Positions 1-9,936 are shown, numbered from the stretch's first letter. The stretch: 33,923 bases of DNA from Candidatus Muiribacteriota bacterium (GCA_030633305.1 DAOVTB010000021.1:1-33923), one strand, 5' to 3'. Notes: a model not told the origin generated them from the letters alone. A program made the numbers and translations.

Positions 1-1397
1 ACTGCAGATGTAGCATGATTTTCAACTCCGAAATTTGGACTGAAGATGACCATTATTGCATCACCTATGAACTTATTGATGAGACCTAAATTAGCATGAA
101 TCGGCTTTACCATGTATGAAAAATATAAATTTAAAAATTCAACTAATTCAGTAGGATTGAGTTTTTCAGAAAATGGAGTGAAATTCCTGATATCAGAGAA
201 TAGTACAGTAGCGTTGATTACTTCACTTATCAAATTTGCTTTTTCTGTTTCGATTATTTTATTGGCAATTTCTTCTGAAACAAATTTTCCGAATTTTGCT
301 TTAATGTTCTTCTGCTCAATAAGACTATCCAGCATGGTGTTTAAATGTCCATTAAGTTGACCTATTTCATCTGTATAGAGAACAGGCATTTTACAATCCA
401 GCTGATTTTGACTGACAAGTTTCATACGACCAATAAGTCCATTAATTGGTTTTTGAATACCGGATCTGAAAGAAATAATTGTTATAACTTGAGCTATGAA
501 AAAATATGCCCCAATTATTATCATGAAAAGAAGTGGTATAAGCAGGTTTATGTTTTGTAGAATATAAAGACTGTTATAATTACCTCTGATTAGATTTTCG
601 TTAAATGAAAGAGGGATAAAAATTCCAAGTAAAGTTGGAACAACCCCAAGAGATATAATCATCAAGGTGATTCTACAAGTCAAAGTAATTGGAATTCCTT
701 TTTTTAGAGAATATGGTTTATTTTTTTTGAAATATGGCAAAGCTATATTATTGTTTATATATCTTAAAAGTAGAGTAATATAAAAAAAACTTAAAAAACA
801 ACCAAATATTGCTGATGTTAAAGCATATAAAAGAATGACTCTTAAAGGAAGAACTTTGAAAACCACTTCATAAAAAAATAATTTTATACAAAGCATATAA
901 ATTGTTATAATCCATACGAAAATAAATAAAAAAATTGGTAGATTAACAATTCTGCTCTGGATTTTATCAAAAGCATTATATTTTTTTGAAAAATTATAAC
1001 GATAAATCGGGAACATCCAGAGGAATGTAATAAGTAAAAAAATACGAATATCTGTCAATAAATACAGGTATGGATAGTTCTTCCTTAAGCTGCTATTTCT
1101 TCCGGAAGTTAATCTGAATCGAAAATTTTTATTTGTATTTCCAAAACTCAATATTTTTAAAGAAAAAATATTTGGGAGCTTTGTTTTCTGTGATATATCT
1201 TCTCTTACTTTGAAGGTTTTGCCTGATTTAAGAGATGAAATACATTTATTAGTTTCCTGCCTTAGTAAATCTGGGTCAATCAATGTATAAGATTCAACAA
1301 AATCGACAAGAATAAGGCAAAAAACTATAGGAATTATTAAATATATATAAAATAAGGGATAAAGTTTTTTAATAAAAGCATAAATTTTTTTGAACAT
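1..1397 (-). CDS. Membrane-bound HAMP-domain class III adenylate/guanylate cyclase (3' end truncated by window edge)
   Basis: My own minus-strand translation from ATG at 1397 is open to position 1. It has several hydrophobic segments, a HAMP-like linker (PINGLIGRMKLVSQNQLDCKMPVLYTDEIGQLNGHLNTMLDSL) and cyclase motifs KFGKFVSEEIANKII, ATVLFSDIRNFTPFSEKL and INKFIGDAIMVIFSP. Absent from the supplied ORF track because no stop lies inside the window. Confidence 0.9.
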   Translation of the reverse strand, partial: MFKKIYAFIKKLYPLFYIYLIIPIVFCLILVDFVESYTLIDPDLLRQETNKCISSLKSGKTFKVREDISQKTKLPNIFSLKILSFGNTNKNFRFRLTSGRNSSLRKNYPYLYLLTDIRIFLLITFLWMFPIYRYNFSKKYNAFDKIQSRIVNLPIFLFIFVWIITIYMLCIKLFFYEVVFKVLPLRVILLYALTSAIFGCFLSFFYITLLLRYINNNIALPYFKKNKPYSLKKGIPITLTCRITLMIISLGVVPTLLGIFIPLSFNENLIRGNYNSLYILQNINLLIPLLFMIIIGAYFFIAQVITIISFRSGIQKPINGLIGRMKLVSQNQLDCKMPVLYTDEIGQLNGHLNTMLDSLIEQKNIKAKFGKFVSEEIANKIIETEKANLISEVINATVLFSDIRNFTPFSEKLNPTELVEFLNLYFSYMVKPIHANLGLINKFIGDAIMVIFSPNFGVENHATSA

Positions 1398-1563
1398 GGT
1401 AAACTATCTTTGTCAATTTGAATGTGAATAATTATATAATTAAACGTTTTAAAATGCAATGTTTTATCGTACAGTCTTATTTTTTGTAGCCATAAATTTG
1501 TTGACAGAATAGCAATATATGAATATACTAAAGTTTTAAAATATTAAAATAAATGAGGTCCAT

Positions 1564-4050
1564 ATGGATAAATTTCGTATAATCTTTAGCAAAAAAGAAG
1601 GGACGACAACTTCAATATTAAAACATGAGCTTTTAGCATTGGACTGTGATGTTTATGGATTTACTTCCACTGAAGATATAATTATCAAGGCAGGAAAACT
1701 TGAACCAAATCTTGTTCTTTTGCTTTATCAACATCCTACAATTGATGCTATTAGAGTCTGTCGTGAACTAAAGAAAAATGTTGATTTGTATTCAACCCCT
1801 GTTCTGATTATGAACAGGGAGAATGATGCTAAGATAAATCAGGAAATCACTGATGCTGGTGGTCTTGAAATTAAATACCAGAATGACCATTTTGAATCTG
1901 TAGTCAAGATAATCAAATATTTTATTTCAACAAAGATTCAGGAGTCAGATCTACGAAAAAGTGAAAAATCATTAGTTGAGAAAGTAACTTCAGGAAAAGA
2001 TGACTTGTTTGCATGGATGTACTGGTATGATTTTTGTAGTAAATTCCCTGCAATCCGCGAGTTAAAACGTTCATTATCTACTAAACTGCTCCATTTTCTT
2101 GATATGAAATATTCTAACAGGGATGAATATTTTTTTCATCAGGATGCAAAAGCACATAAAGCAATTGATAGTTTTAATAATATTAAGCTGGACTCAAAGA
2201 AACAATTAAAAATTTTGCTGAAAAAAGAATCTAAAAGGATCAGATTAACCCTACATCCAGTAACTGAGGACATGATATTGCACGATGTGACATATTCTCA
2301 TTTTGCGATGGGTCCCATTCAACCTTTGCTCAATGACATGAGGATAACAGATATCCTTGTCAGTAGATTTAATGATATATACATCGAGTTAAAGGGTAGG
2401 CTTGTAAAAACACCAGTCAGGTTTGATACTGAAGAACATTTGATGTTGATTGTCAGTCGTATTTTACGGTTTTCGGGAAAAGAACTTAACGAGGTAAAAC
2501 CATATGTTGAAACACGATTAAGAGATGGATCAAGAATCTCTGCAACTCTTCCACCATTATCAATTCATGGGGCTACTCTGACAATTCGTAAATTTGTTGT
2601 TCCACAACTTGATTTCGAAGATCTTGTAAGATACGAGACTATGAACATGGAGATCGCAGTTTGCCTTGATCTTTTTATAAAATCAGGTTTGAATCTTATC
2701 GTCAGCGGTTCTACAGGCGCAGGAAAGACAACACTTTTGAATCTTTTAGCATCCTGTGTACCACTTAATGAACGAATTATTACTGTGGAAGATACTGCAG
2801 AGCTTAAGATAAAACACAGGGAAGTTATTCCTGATCTTATTGGAAGACTGGACAAGGAAGAACTGATTCCTGCTGAAAATATGGAATGTTTTGAAACCAG
2901 GTTTTCAAAATCTGAAAAAATGACGTTGGGAATAAGAGAAATAATAAGGCTGGCTTTACGTAAAAGGCCAGACAGGATCATCATTGGAGAGGTCCGTGGA
3001 CCTGAAGCTCTTGATATGTTGAATGCTATGAATACAGGTCACCGTGGATGTCTTTCTACAATTCATGCTAATAATACTGAAGATCTTATGGTTCGTCTTG
3101 AAAATATGCTTATTGAAGCAAATCCAAATCTTCCTCTTCAATCTGTAGGTCGAATGATTGTTGCTGGATTGAACCTTGCTGTACAGATTGTGAAATTTCA
3201 TGATAACGTTAGACGAATTACCGAGATTACTGAGATTTATGGTTATGATAGAGAAACAAATAAAATACTTTTGAGACCGCTTTTTGTTTTTGATCCTGAA
3301 AATATAAACCAGTTTACAGTTAAACACGGACCATCTGAGAGGACAAAGTTTTTGATTGTAGAGTATTTGATGAAGACTGGAAGATATCACAAAAATTGGG
3401 ATAAAATCAGTTCAGATGATGAAATCAAGAGGATTTTTAGAGCACTTTTTAGAAGAAATTTTAAGATTTACTTTAGAAATTTTCATATGATTGGGAATAA
3501 TGGTGTTGAAAAAGAAAAGATATTCATGAAATGTTTTCATTATATGATTACTGAAATATATGGTAGTAATAAAACTCTTAGTATTGATCTTTATAAGAAA
3601 GGGAAAACTGTGACTGTTGAAATACCATATCATGAACTTGTTGATAATAGACTTATCAGGAGAATTTATCAGATCTCACGTTTGACTTTGGCTAATCGTC
3701 TTAAACTCAAGGGGAAAATAAACGATTTTGTTGTAAAAGGGAATATTGCAGAGTTTATCTTGTGGCAGGATGTTTTTCCTGTAGAATCTGAAAAAATGGG
3801 TAAATCAGAATACGTAGCTGAAGGATTCAGTAGTGAAGATATAATAAGCAGCTTTGAAAAAGCTTTGGCCGAGAGTTTTGAATCATTAAAAAATGATGTC
3901 AGTATTAACAAACTGGATAATATTGATAGCTTTCTCAGGTCAGAAAGGGTTAAACCAATGCTGCCATATCTACGACTTGCAATAGATCATGAGCAGGAAG
4001 GTCGTGGTCAGGTTACCTATAAGGATGTTTTGGAGACTAAGGATTTATAA
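1564..4050 (+). CDS. CpaF/TadA/VirB11-like type II/IV secretion ATPase with N-terminal receiver-like domain and a ~170-aa C-terminal extension
   Basis: Walker A GSTGAGKTTLLN, Walker B/His-box region DRIIIGEVRGPEALDMLNAMNTGHRGCLSTIHANN, and upstream CpaF-like MRITDILVSRFNDIYIELKGRL. N-terminal ~120 aa resembles a REC fold (PNLVLLLYQHPTIDAIRVCRELKK). Confidence 0.88.
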   Translation: MDKFRIIFSKKEGTTTSILKHELLALDCDVYGFTSTEDIIIKAGKLEPNLVLLLYQHPTIDAIRVCRELKKNVDLYSTPVLIMNRENDAKINQEITDAGGLEIKYQNDHFESVVKIIKYFISTKIQESDLRKSEKSLVEKVTSGKDDLFAWMYWYDFCSKFPAIRELKRSLSTKLLHFLDMKYSNRDEYFFHQDAKAHKAIDSFNNIKLDSKKQLKILLKKESKRIRLTLHPVTEDMILHDVTYSHFAMGPIQPLLNDMRITDILVSRFNDIYIELKGRLVKTPVRFDTEEHLMLIVSRILRFSGKELNEVKPYVETRLRDGSRISATLPPLSIHGATLTIRKFVVPQLDFEDLVRYETMNMEIAVCLDLFIKSGLNLIVSGSTGAGKTTLLNLLASCVPLNERIITVEDTAELKIKHREVIPDLIGRLDKEELIPAENMECFETRFSKSEKMTLGIREIIRLALRKRPDRIIIGEVRGPEALDMLNAMNTGHRGCLSTIHANNTEDLMVRLENMLIEANPNLPLQSVGRMIVAGLNLAVQIVKFHDNVRRITEITEIYGYDRETNKILLRPLFVFDPENINQFTVKHGPSERTKFLIVEYLMKTGRYHKNWDKISSDDEIKRIFRALFRRNFKIYFRNFHMIGNNGVEKEKIFMKCFHYMITEIYGSNKTLSIDLYKKGKTVTVEIPYHELVDNRLIRRIYQISRLTLANRLKLKGKINDFVVKGNIAEFILWQDVFPVESEKMGKSEYVAEGFSSEDIISSFEKALAESFESLKNDVSINKLDNIDSFLRSERVKPMLPYLRLAIDHEQEGRGQVTYKDVLETKDL

Positions 4051-4075
4051 AACACTTTAATGTGGGTAATATTTT

Positions 4076-5863
4076 GTGATTGAAATTTACAAAGAACGTT
4101 TTGAAAAATATCAGATAGAATTAAAAAAAAAGGAAAAACGCCATCAGTTATTATCAATAATACGGATGGTGCTTTTTCTGTTTTCAGTTTTTTTTATTGT
4201 CTATCTAATCGAAAGTAGAAGTCATTATCTGAAATATTATTTGTTTTCTGCTACAGCCTTGTTCAGTATTATTTTCATAGTGCATGAAAAAGTAATAAGA
4301 AGAAAGGATTATTACAAAGCTCTTTGCGAGATCAACAGGATTGAAATAGATAAGTTACATGGACTTCATGGCGAATTATATCCTGGAACTGAATTTATGG
4401 ATTCGTCTCATCCTTATACCGTGGATCTGGACATTTTTGGACCAGGCTCACTTTATCAATATATTAACAGGGCACAAACATATCATGGGAAACTATGTCT
4501 TGCTGATTGGCTGAAAACTCCTGAAACAGAAATTGAGATCAAATGTCGCCAGGAAGCAGTTAAAGTTTTGAGTCAAAAAATAGACTGGAGACAGGAATTA
4601 GAGGTAATTGGTTTGCTTGAGAAAGAGTCTTCAAGAAATCCAACTGGTCTGTTAAAATGGTTAGCGCTTGAACCTATTCTTAATAATTCAAAAAGTATTA
4701 GAATTATAGTAAATCTGCTTAGATTGATGTTGCCAGTTACATATTTTTTATCATTTTTAGTTATTCCAGCCAGTATTCCATCATTATTTCTTATTATCAA
4801 TCTCCTTGTTATTTTATTCAGTGAAAAATATGTAGCTGAACTATATTCCAAAACATGTGGTATGGCTCGTACATTAAATACATATTTGAAATTGTTTGAA
4901 CATATTTCAAATGAAGATTTTGATTCTGAAAAACTGATCGATTTAAAAATGAAACTAATGAGTAATAACTATTGTGCCCCAGTTCATATTAAGAAACTGA
5001 CACGATTACTTGGCTGGCTGGATCTTCGTAAATCAATGATACATCTTCCTTTTAACTGGTTTTTTCTCTGGGATCTGTATTTTGTGAATTTACTTGAAAA
5101 ATGGAAATTGACCGTTGGAAATGATCTGGCTGGCTGGATAGAAATAATTGGTGAGTTTGAAACATTAAGTAGTTTATCATGTCTGTATTACGAAAACCCT
5201 GACTGGTGTTTTCCTGAAATAACTGATGGTTTTTTTAATTTTTCTGCCAAAAATCTTGGACATCCTCTGATTATAAAAGAAAAGCGGGTTTGTAATGATT
5301 ATAAGCAGGGAGATGACAATGTCGTAACGATAATTACTGGATCAAATATGTCTGGGAAGAGCACGTTTTTAAGGACTATAGGAGTGAATATGGTGTTGGG
5401 TTTATGTGGTGGTCCGGTGTGCGCGTCCTTGTGCAGTATGAGTCCGGTTTTTCTATATACTGGCATGAGTTCAAGAGATTCACTTGAAAAAGGAGTGTCA
5501 TCATTTTATGCAGAACTTGAAAGGATCAGGATGGTTTTAGATGCTATTGAATCAAAAAAAAATATATATATGCTTTTTGATGAGATTTTAAAAGGTACCA
5601 ATTCTGAAGACGGACACGCAGGTGCAGTTGCGCTTTTAGAGCAGTTAATCAAAGAAAAAGTATTTTGTATTATAGCAACTCATGATCTTAAGCTCGGAGA
5701 TTTGGAAAAAAGCTTTGAACAGAATGTAGCAAATTATTGTTTTAATGGAACTGTAAACGATGGACAGTTAGCTTTTGATTACAGTTTGACTGATGGGCTA
5801 TGTTCATGTAGGAATGCAATAGCTTTGATGCGTATAATGGGAATAAATATCCCTGAGTCCTGA
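4076..5863 (+). CDS. MutS-family ATPase (MutS domain V only) with N-terminal transmembrane segments
   Basis: GTG start. Walker A GSNMSGKSTFLRTIGVNMVLG, later motif YMLFDEILKGTNSEDG and IIATHDLKLG. Hydrophobic helices near residues 30-70 and 210-250. No mismatch-recognition domain I. Confidence 0.85.
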   Translation: MIEIYKERFEKYQIELKKKEKRHQLLSIIRMVLFLFSVFFIVYLIESRSHYLKYYLFSATALFSIIFIVHEKVIRRKDYYKALCEINRIEIDKLHGLHGELYPGTEFMDSSHPYTVDLDIFGPGSLYQYINRAQTYHGKLCLADWLKTPETEIEIKCRQEAVKVLSQKIDWRQELEVIGLLEKESSRNPTGLLKWLALEPILNNSKSIRIIVNLLRLMLPVTYFLSFLVIPASIPSLFLIINLLVILFSEKYVAELYSKTCGMARTLNTYLKLFEHISNEDFDSEKLIDLKMKLMSNNYCAPVHIKKLTRLLGWLDLRKSMIHLPFNWFFLWDLYFVNLLEKWKLTVGNDLAGWIEIIGEFETLSSLSCLYYENPDWCFPEITDGFFNFSAKNLGHPLIIKEKRVCNDYKQGDDNVVTIITGSNMSGKSTFLRTIGVNMVLGLCGGPVCASLCSMSPVFLYTGMSSRDSLEKGVSSFYAELERIRMVLDAIESKKNIYMLFDEILKGTNSEDGHAGAVALLEQLIKEKVFCIIATHDLKLGDLEKSFEQNVANYCFNGTVNDGQLAFDYSLTDGLCSCRNAIALMRIMGINIPES

Positions 5864-5973
5864 TTGAGCGAATATTGAATTATTCAGTATCATTTCAGAC
5901 CTCAACGCACAATAGTGCGCCTCGGCCTACCCGGATACTGAATAATCCAATCTTCATCTCATTCAGAACGCAG
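5853..5973 (+). repeat. Palindromic 3'-end element, copy R4 (121 bp)
   Basis: Outer arm CTGAGTCCTGATTGAGCGAATATTGAATTATTCAGTATC pairs with GATACTGAATAATCCAATCTTCATCTCATTCAGAACGCAG. Overlaps the stop codon of the MutS-like gene. Confidence 0.85.
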
Positions 5974-6007
5974 GGAATAGGTGATAAAAGATAAATAAAA
6001 ACTGTAG

Positions 6008-6029
6008 GGACAGGCCCCTGTGCCTGTCC
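6008..6029. repeat. Short perfect hairpin GGACAGGC-CCCTGT-GCCTGTCC
   Basis: 8-bp perfect inverted arms with a 6-nt loop, 10 nt upstream of the radical SAM start codon. Confidence 0.7.
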
Positions 6030-6038
6030 AATATTAAA

Positions 6039-7220
6039 ATGATCAACAAAAAATATATAACTATTAATACTGCTTTGAGAAAAAGCCAGATGCCATCTCC
6101 AATGTTTGCATGTAGATATAGTGTTTCTCCATATGTGGCTTGCCAGCATGCTTGTAAATACTGTGATGGCCGTGCAGAAAAATATTATGTTGAAGGTGAT
6201 TTTGAAAAGGACATAAAGATCCGAAAAAATCTTTGTAGCGTATTAGAATCAAATATTAAAAATATTCGTGAACCTGGAATAATTTCTATTGGTTCTGGAG
6301 TCAGTGACCCTTATCAACCAGTTGAGGAAGAAGAAAGTCTTATGAGGGGAGTTGCTGAAATAATCCAGACATCTTCTCTAGGAGCTGCAGTTTTAACAAA
6401 ATCTTCTCTTGTTCTCAGGGATTTGAAACTATGGGAAAAAGTGCATAAAAACAGTTCGTTTATATTAATGGTTTCTCTTACATCTATAGACTGTGAGACT
6501 ATGGAACTTATTGAACCCGGAGCATCAAATACCAAAAAAAGATTGGACGCTATAAAGCAATATAAAGATAAAAAGATGTATGTTGGAGTATTGGCAATGC
6601 CATTTCTACCATTTATCACAGATGGCGAGGAGAGTATTGGAAAACTTGGATCAGCTCTAAAATCAATTGGAGTGGATTTTGTAATTCCTGGAGGTTTAAC
6701 CCTTAGACCAGGCTGTCAAAAAGAAACATATTTTGAAATGATTTCAAGAAACTTTCCAGATTTAATTGATAAATATAAAGATCTTTATTGTGAAAATAGA
6801 CAGTCAGGATCTCCTAAACGTGATTATTCCCAATTATTGAATAAAAGGGTGAACAGGATATTTTCTGACTTGGAAATACCAATGGAAATTCCACATTATA
6901 TTTATAAAAATTCATTTCCACTTTATGATGAAATCTATATTCTTCTTCACCATATGGTTTCTCTTTACAGTAACAGGGGGATTGATATCGGAGCACTTAA
7001 AAAAGGTGTGTCTGGCTATTCAAAGTGGTTATATAATAGCAGAAAAAGTTTTAATCGGAATCGAAGAGAAAGTTACAAGACTTTTGAAAACAAATTCAAA
7101 CAGTTTATAATCAGCAAAGATTTCTATAAAATAATAGACAACAGAAAACTACGCGAATTTATCATTCAGGTTGTAATTGACAAAAGAGAATTCAATTATA
7201 ATACTTTAAAACTCATTTAA
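6039..7220 (+). CDS. SPL-family (spore photoproduct lyase-like) radical SAM protein
   Basis: CX3CX2C cluster motif CQHACKYCDGR near the N-terminus, followed by ISIGSGVSDPYQPVEEEESLMRG and AVLTKSSLVLRDL, typical of the SPL radical SAM family. Confidence 0.85.
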   Translation: MINKKYITINTALRKSQMPSPMFACRYSVSPYVACQHACKYCDGRAEKYYVEGDFEKDIKIRKNLCSVLESNIKNIREPGIISIGSGVSDPYQPVEEEESLMRGVAEIIQTSSLGAAVLTKSSLVLRDLKLWEKVHKNSSFILMVSLTSIDCETMELIEPGASNTKKRLDAIKQYKDKKMYVGVLAMPFLPFITDGEESIGKLGSALKSIGVDFVIPGGLTLRPGCQKETYFEMISRNFPDLIDKYKDLYCENRQSGSPKRDYSQLLNKRVNRIFSDLEIPMEIPHYIYKNSFPLYDEIYILLHHMVSLYSNRGIDIGALKKGVSGYSKWLYNSRKSFNRNRRESYKTFENKFKQFIISKDFYKIIDNRKLREFIIQVVIDKREFNYNTLKLI

Positions 7221-7281
7221 GTAATTAACACGTAGAGCTAGTCCGTATTTTATCTGTGTTGAATTGTGGCTAATATATTTT

Positions 7282-9936
7282 TTACTGGCAATCAAGATCC
7301 ATAATTGGATCTTCTGCTTCAACTTCCATATCAGCGTCCATCCCGCTTAAATCCATATCTAGTTTTGCTATCTTACCTTTAAGTCTTCTAATCATCAAGT
7401 AAACGATAGAATCTTTTGGATTTCCAGTATCTTTCTTTTTTGAATTTTTAAAACACAGGTCAAAGTTTGGAAACTTTTTATAAAGTCTGTTACATACCTT
7501 TAAAGCGTCTTCGTTTCTTTTCATTGATTCATAACATAATGCAATTTGAAAAAGAGAAATCTCAAGTTTTCTTGAAGCCCAGTTTTCCTTTTCTATTTTC
7601 TGGAAATAGGCAAGAGCTTTACTGTTTTGACCCATCATCTTGTGGATAGTTCCAAGATGATAGTTAATTGCTTCTTTAGTTCTAGGATTTACCTGTTTTA
7701 AATAATCCCTGGCATATTTAACAGATTCTTTAAGATATTCTTTTCTTTTTGCCTTATCTTTTTTAGCCAGTTTAAGGTAAAGGTCACTGATATTTTTAAG
7801 AAAACCAAAAGTGTCATCATTATCAGTATAAGAAGTCATGAGAGTTTTAAAATTCTCAATTGCCTCAAGTATAGCATCATTACTTGTATCAAATCCCAAT
7901 GTTGCACCACTGATTTTTGAATGAAGTTTCAGCATGGTATCAACAACCTTGGTCCTCTTGAGTGCTTTATTATAAAATTTGATAGTTTGAACAAACATTT
8001 TTTTCTTTTGCTCTTTTTTCTTGGACATCAATTTTTTATAAGTATCTCCAATCAATTCTTCAATCATGGACTTCCTCTCACGCTCAATTCTAGGATAATC
8101 TTTCAACAATTGCTGATATTGTAGTAGAGACTGTTCCAAAGCAGCAAGTTTCATAGGGGCGGCACCAGGACCAGATGATATTCTTTTATAAGCCAGGGCT
8201 TTAGCAAGATATGCATCTATAGCAGTACCCTTATCCAGGTTAGGATTACTAAGGATTTCATCACCCATGGAAATGGCACTGTGGTGAGCTTCAAGTGAAC
8301 TATAAATTGCAATCAGATCCAGATTGTATTGGTCTGCTTTTTCAGGAAATTTGTCAACAAGAGTATGGTAAATCATCGCTGCCGTGTTGTAATTTTTAGC
8401 TGTTTTAAATTCAGTTGCAAGTTTAATAAGATGTGCTTCATTGACTTTAATAGATTTAAACTTCTTATTTGTTTCAGTAATGAATTGTTTGACATATTCG
8501 CCTTCAACAGAAGTTAAAGCAATCTGTGAGGTGATTTTTTTCAAATCTTTAAAAAAGAGTATAGCGTCATAAATTTCAACATTTTCTAAGAAAATACTAC
8601 ATTCATCAAGAATTTTGCGTAGTTTATTTCCTTTTGCCTTTAGGATTTTTGGATAGATCTTACTGGAATACGTTTTTTCAATAGTCATGAGATATTCAAG
8701 TGCTTCAGAAAGATGTTTCTTTAATTCATCCCGGGATGTCAAATACTTCAAATGTTTCTTTACCGATTCCATTTGTTTTTTTGCAATCATAAGCTTTACC
8801 AGCTCGACTTGAAACTCAGACATCCGTGTAATCCAGATTGGGCTTGTCCATGCATGTTCACCATCGGCTTGAATGATCTGAGCAACATAAAACCTATCTG
8901 TAAAATCGAGAGGAGTCTCAAATTTAAGTGTATTAGAATCTGTTGAACTTGCAACTTTTTTTCCGAGTGCACCACAATCGACTGAATCCGTAAAAAGTGT
9001 AATCGATTTTGGTATTTCTCCATCGGGATCATCACAAGTGACTGTAATAATTGCATTTCCACGCTTGCCTTGATTAAAGACCCTTTCTCCCATTAAATAT
9101 TCATTTCCATCACATTTTGCAGTTAGAACAACTGATAGATTTCTATCCTGTGTTGCGAATGTTCTTCCAGCTATCATTGCTTTTCTTATTTCTTCAGAAT
9201 TTAATTTGTCAGCAAGAATTCCTGTCATTGTATTTGTAGCAAGTCCCCATGTCATAAAATGGTTGTCCTGGTTTGCTACAGCTGCGAGATGCCAGCCGCG
9301 ATTTAAAAGAATGAGGAATTGATCTTCGTAATCCAGGCTTTTTCGTGGAGCATCAAGCCTTGTAGCAAAGGCAGAACCATTAAAAAGTTCAACTGCAACT
9401 ATGCGATCATCCATTATAGGGTTATAGTAATATCCAAAATCAAAGGTTTCAGGATGATTTAAAATACCGATTGCTTTTTTATCATTGGAAAGGAAATCAA
9501 AATATTTTTGAAGGTGTAAATATTGATTATCATAGGTAGGAATCTTATCACAAAGCATGTTTTTAGAAAAAAGTGTTCCGATATGTCCAGTAACACTCAT
9601 TACTCCCCATTCGCCACCATAGGTTACAGCGAAGTCAGATTTCTTAAAATTTGAACTTTCATTTTTCAATCTCTGATGGAATTCATTACTTACCATATGA
9701 GAATGAGGGGAAAGCCCAAAGAAATCCAGTTTTCCTTTGTCTCTAGCAAATGTGTATGCTTTCTCTATTGTAGCATTTACCTGTTTATTGTCATCTCCGC
9801 CTTCTGAATTATGAGCATGAAAAAGCCCGAAATAAACATTGTATCCATTTGATTGACGTGCTGAAACAGGCACATTGAGAATGAAAATGAAAAGTACTGC
9901 TAAAACCAGAATATTTTTTAGAGATAGAAAATGCAT
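7282..9936 (-). CDS. Secreted CehA/McbA-like PHP-fold metallohydrolase domain with C-terminal TPR region
   Basis: Signal peptide MHFLSLKNILVLAVLFIFILNVPVSA. Putative metal-binding motifs FHAHNSEGG, GLSPHSHMV, LNHPETFDFG and NQDNHF. Repeated TPR-like helical pairs in the C-terminal half. Confidence 0.75.
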   Translation of the reverse strand: MHFLSLKNILVLAVLFIFILNVPVSARQSNGYNVYFGLFHAHNSEGGDDNKQVNATIEKAYTFARDKGKLDFFGLSPHSHMVSNEFHQRLKNESSNFKKSDFAVTYGGEWGVMSVTGHIGTLFSKNMLCDKIPTYDNQYLHLQKYFDFLSNDKKAIGILNHPETFDFGYYYNPIMDDRIVAVELFNGSAFATRLDAPRKSLDYEDQFLILLNRGWHLAAVANQDNHFMTWGLATNTMTGILADKLNSEEIRKAMIAGRTFATQDRNLSVVLTAKCDGNEYLMGERVFNQGKRGNAIITVTCDDPDGEIPKSITLFTDSVDCGALGKKVASSTDSNTLKFETPLDFTDRFYVAQIIQADGEHAWTSPIWITRMSEFQVELVKLMIAKKQMESVKKHLKYLTSRDELKKHLSEALEYLMTIEKTYSSKIYPKILKAKGNKLRKILDECSIFLENVEIYDAILFFKDLKKITSQIALTSVEGEYVKQFITETNKKFKSIKVNEAHLIKLATEFKTAKNYNTAAMIYHTLVDKFPEKADQYNLDLIAIYSSLEAHHSAISMGDEILSNPNLDKGTAIDAYLAKALAYKRISSGPGAAPMKLAALEQSLLQYQQLLKDYPRIERERKSMIEELIGDTYKKLMSKKKEQKKKMFVQTIKFYNKALKRTKVVDTMLKLHSKISGATLGFDTSNDAILEAIENFKTLMTSYTDNDDTFGFLKNISDLYLKLAKKDKAKRKEYLKESVKYARDYLKQVNPRTKEAINYHLGTIHKMMGQNSKALAYFQKIEKENWASRKLEISLFQIALCYESMKRNEDALKVCNRLYKKFPNFDLCFKNSKKKDTGNPKDSIVYLMIRRLKGKIAKLDMDLSGMDADMEVEAEDPIMDLDCQ

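Noticed and set aside
112-560. Two + strand ORFs (82 and 71 aa)
   Set aside because: Antisense to the truncated nucleotide cyclase frame, with no family resemblance.
2565-3911. Minus-strand ORFs of 139, 144, 73 and 80 aa
   Set aside because: Antisense shadows of the CpaF-like ATPase gene.
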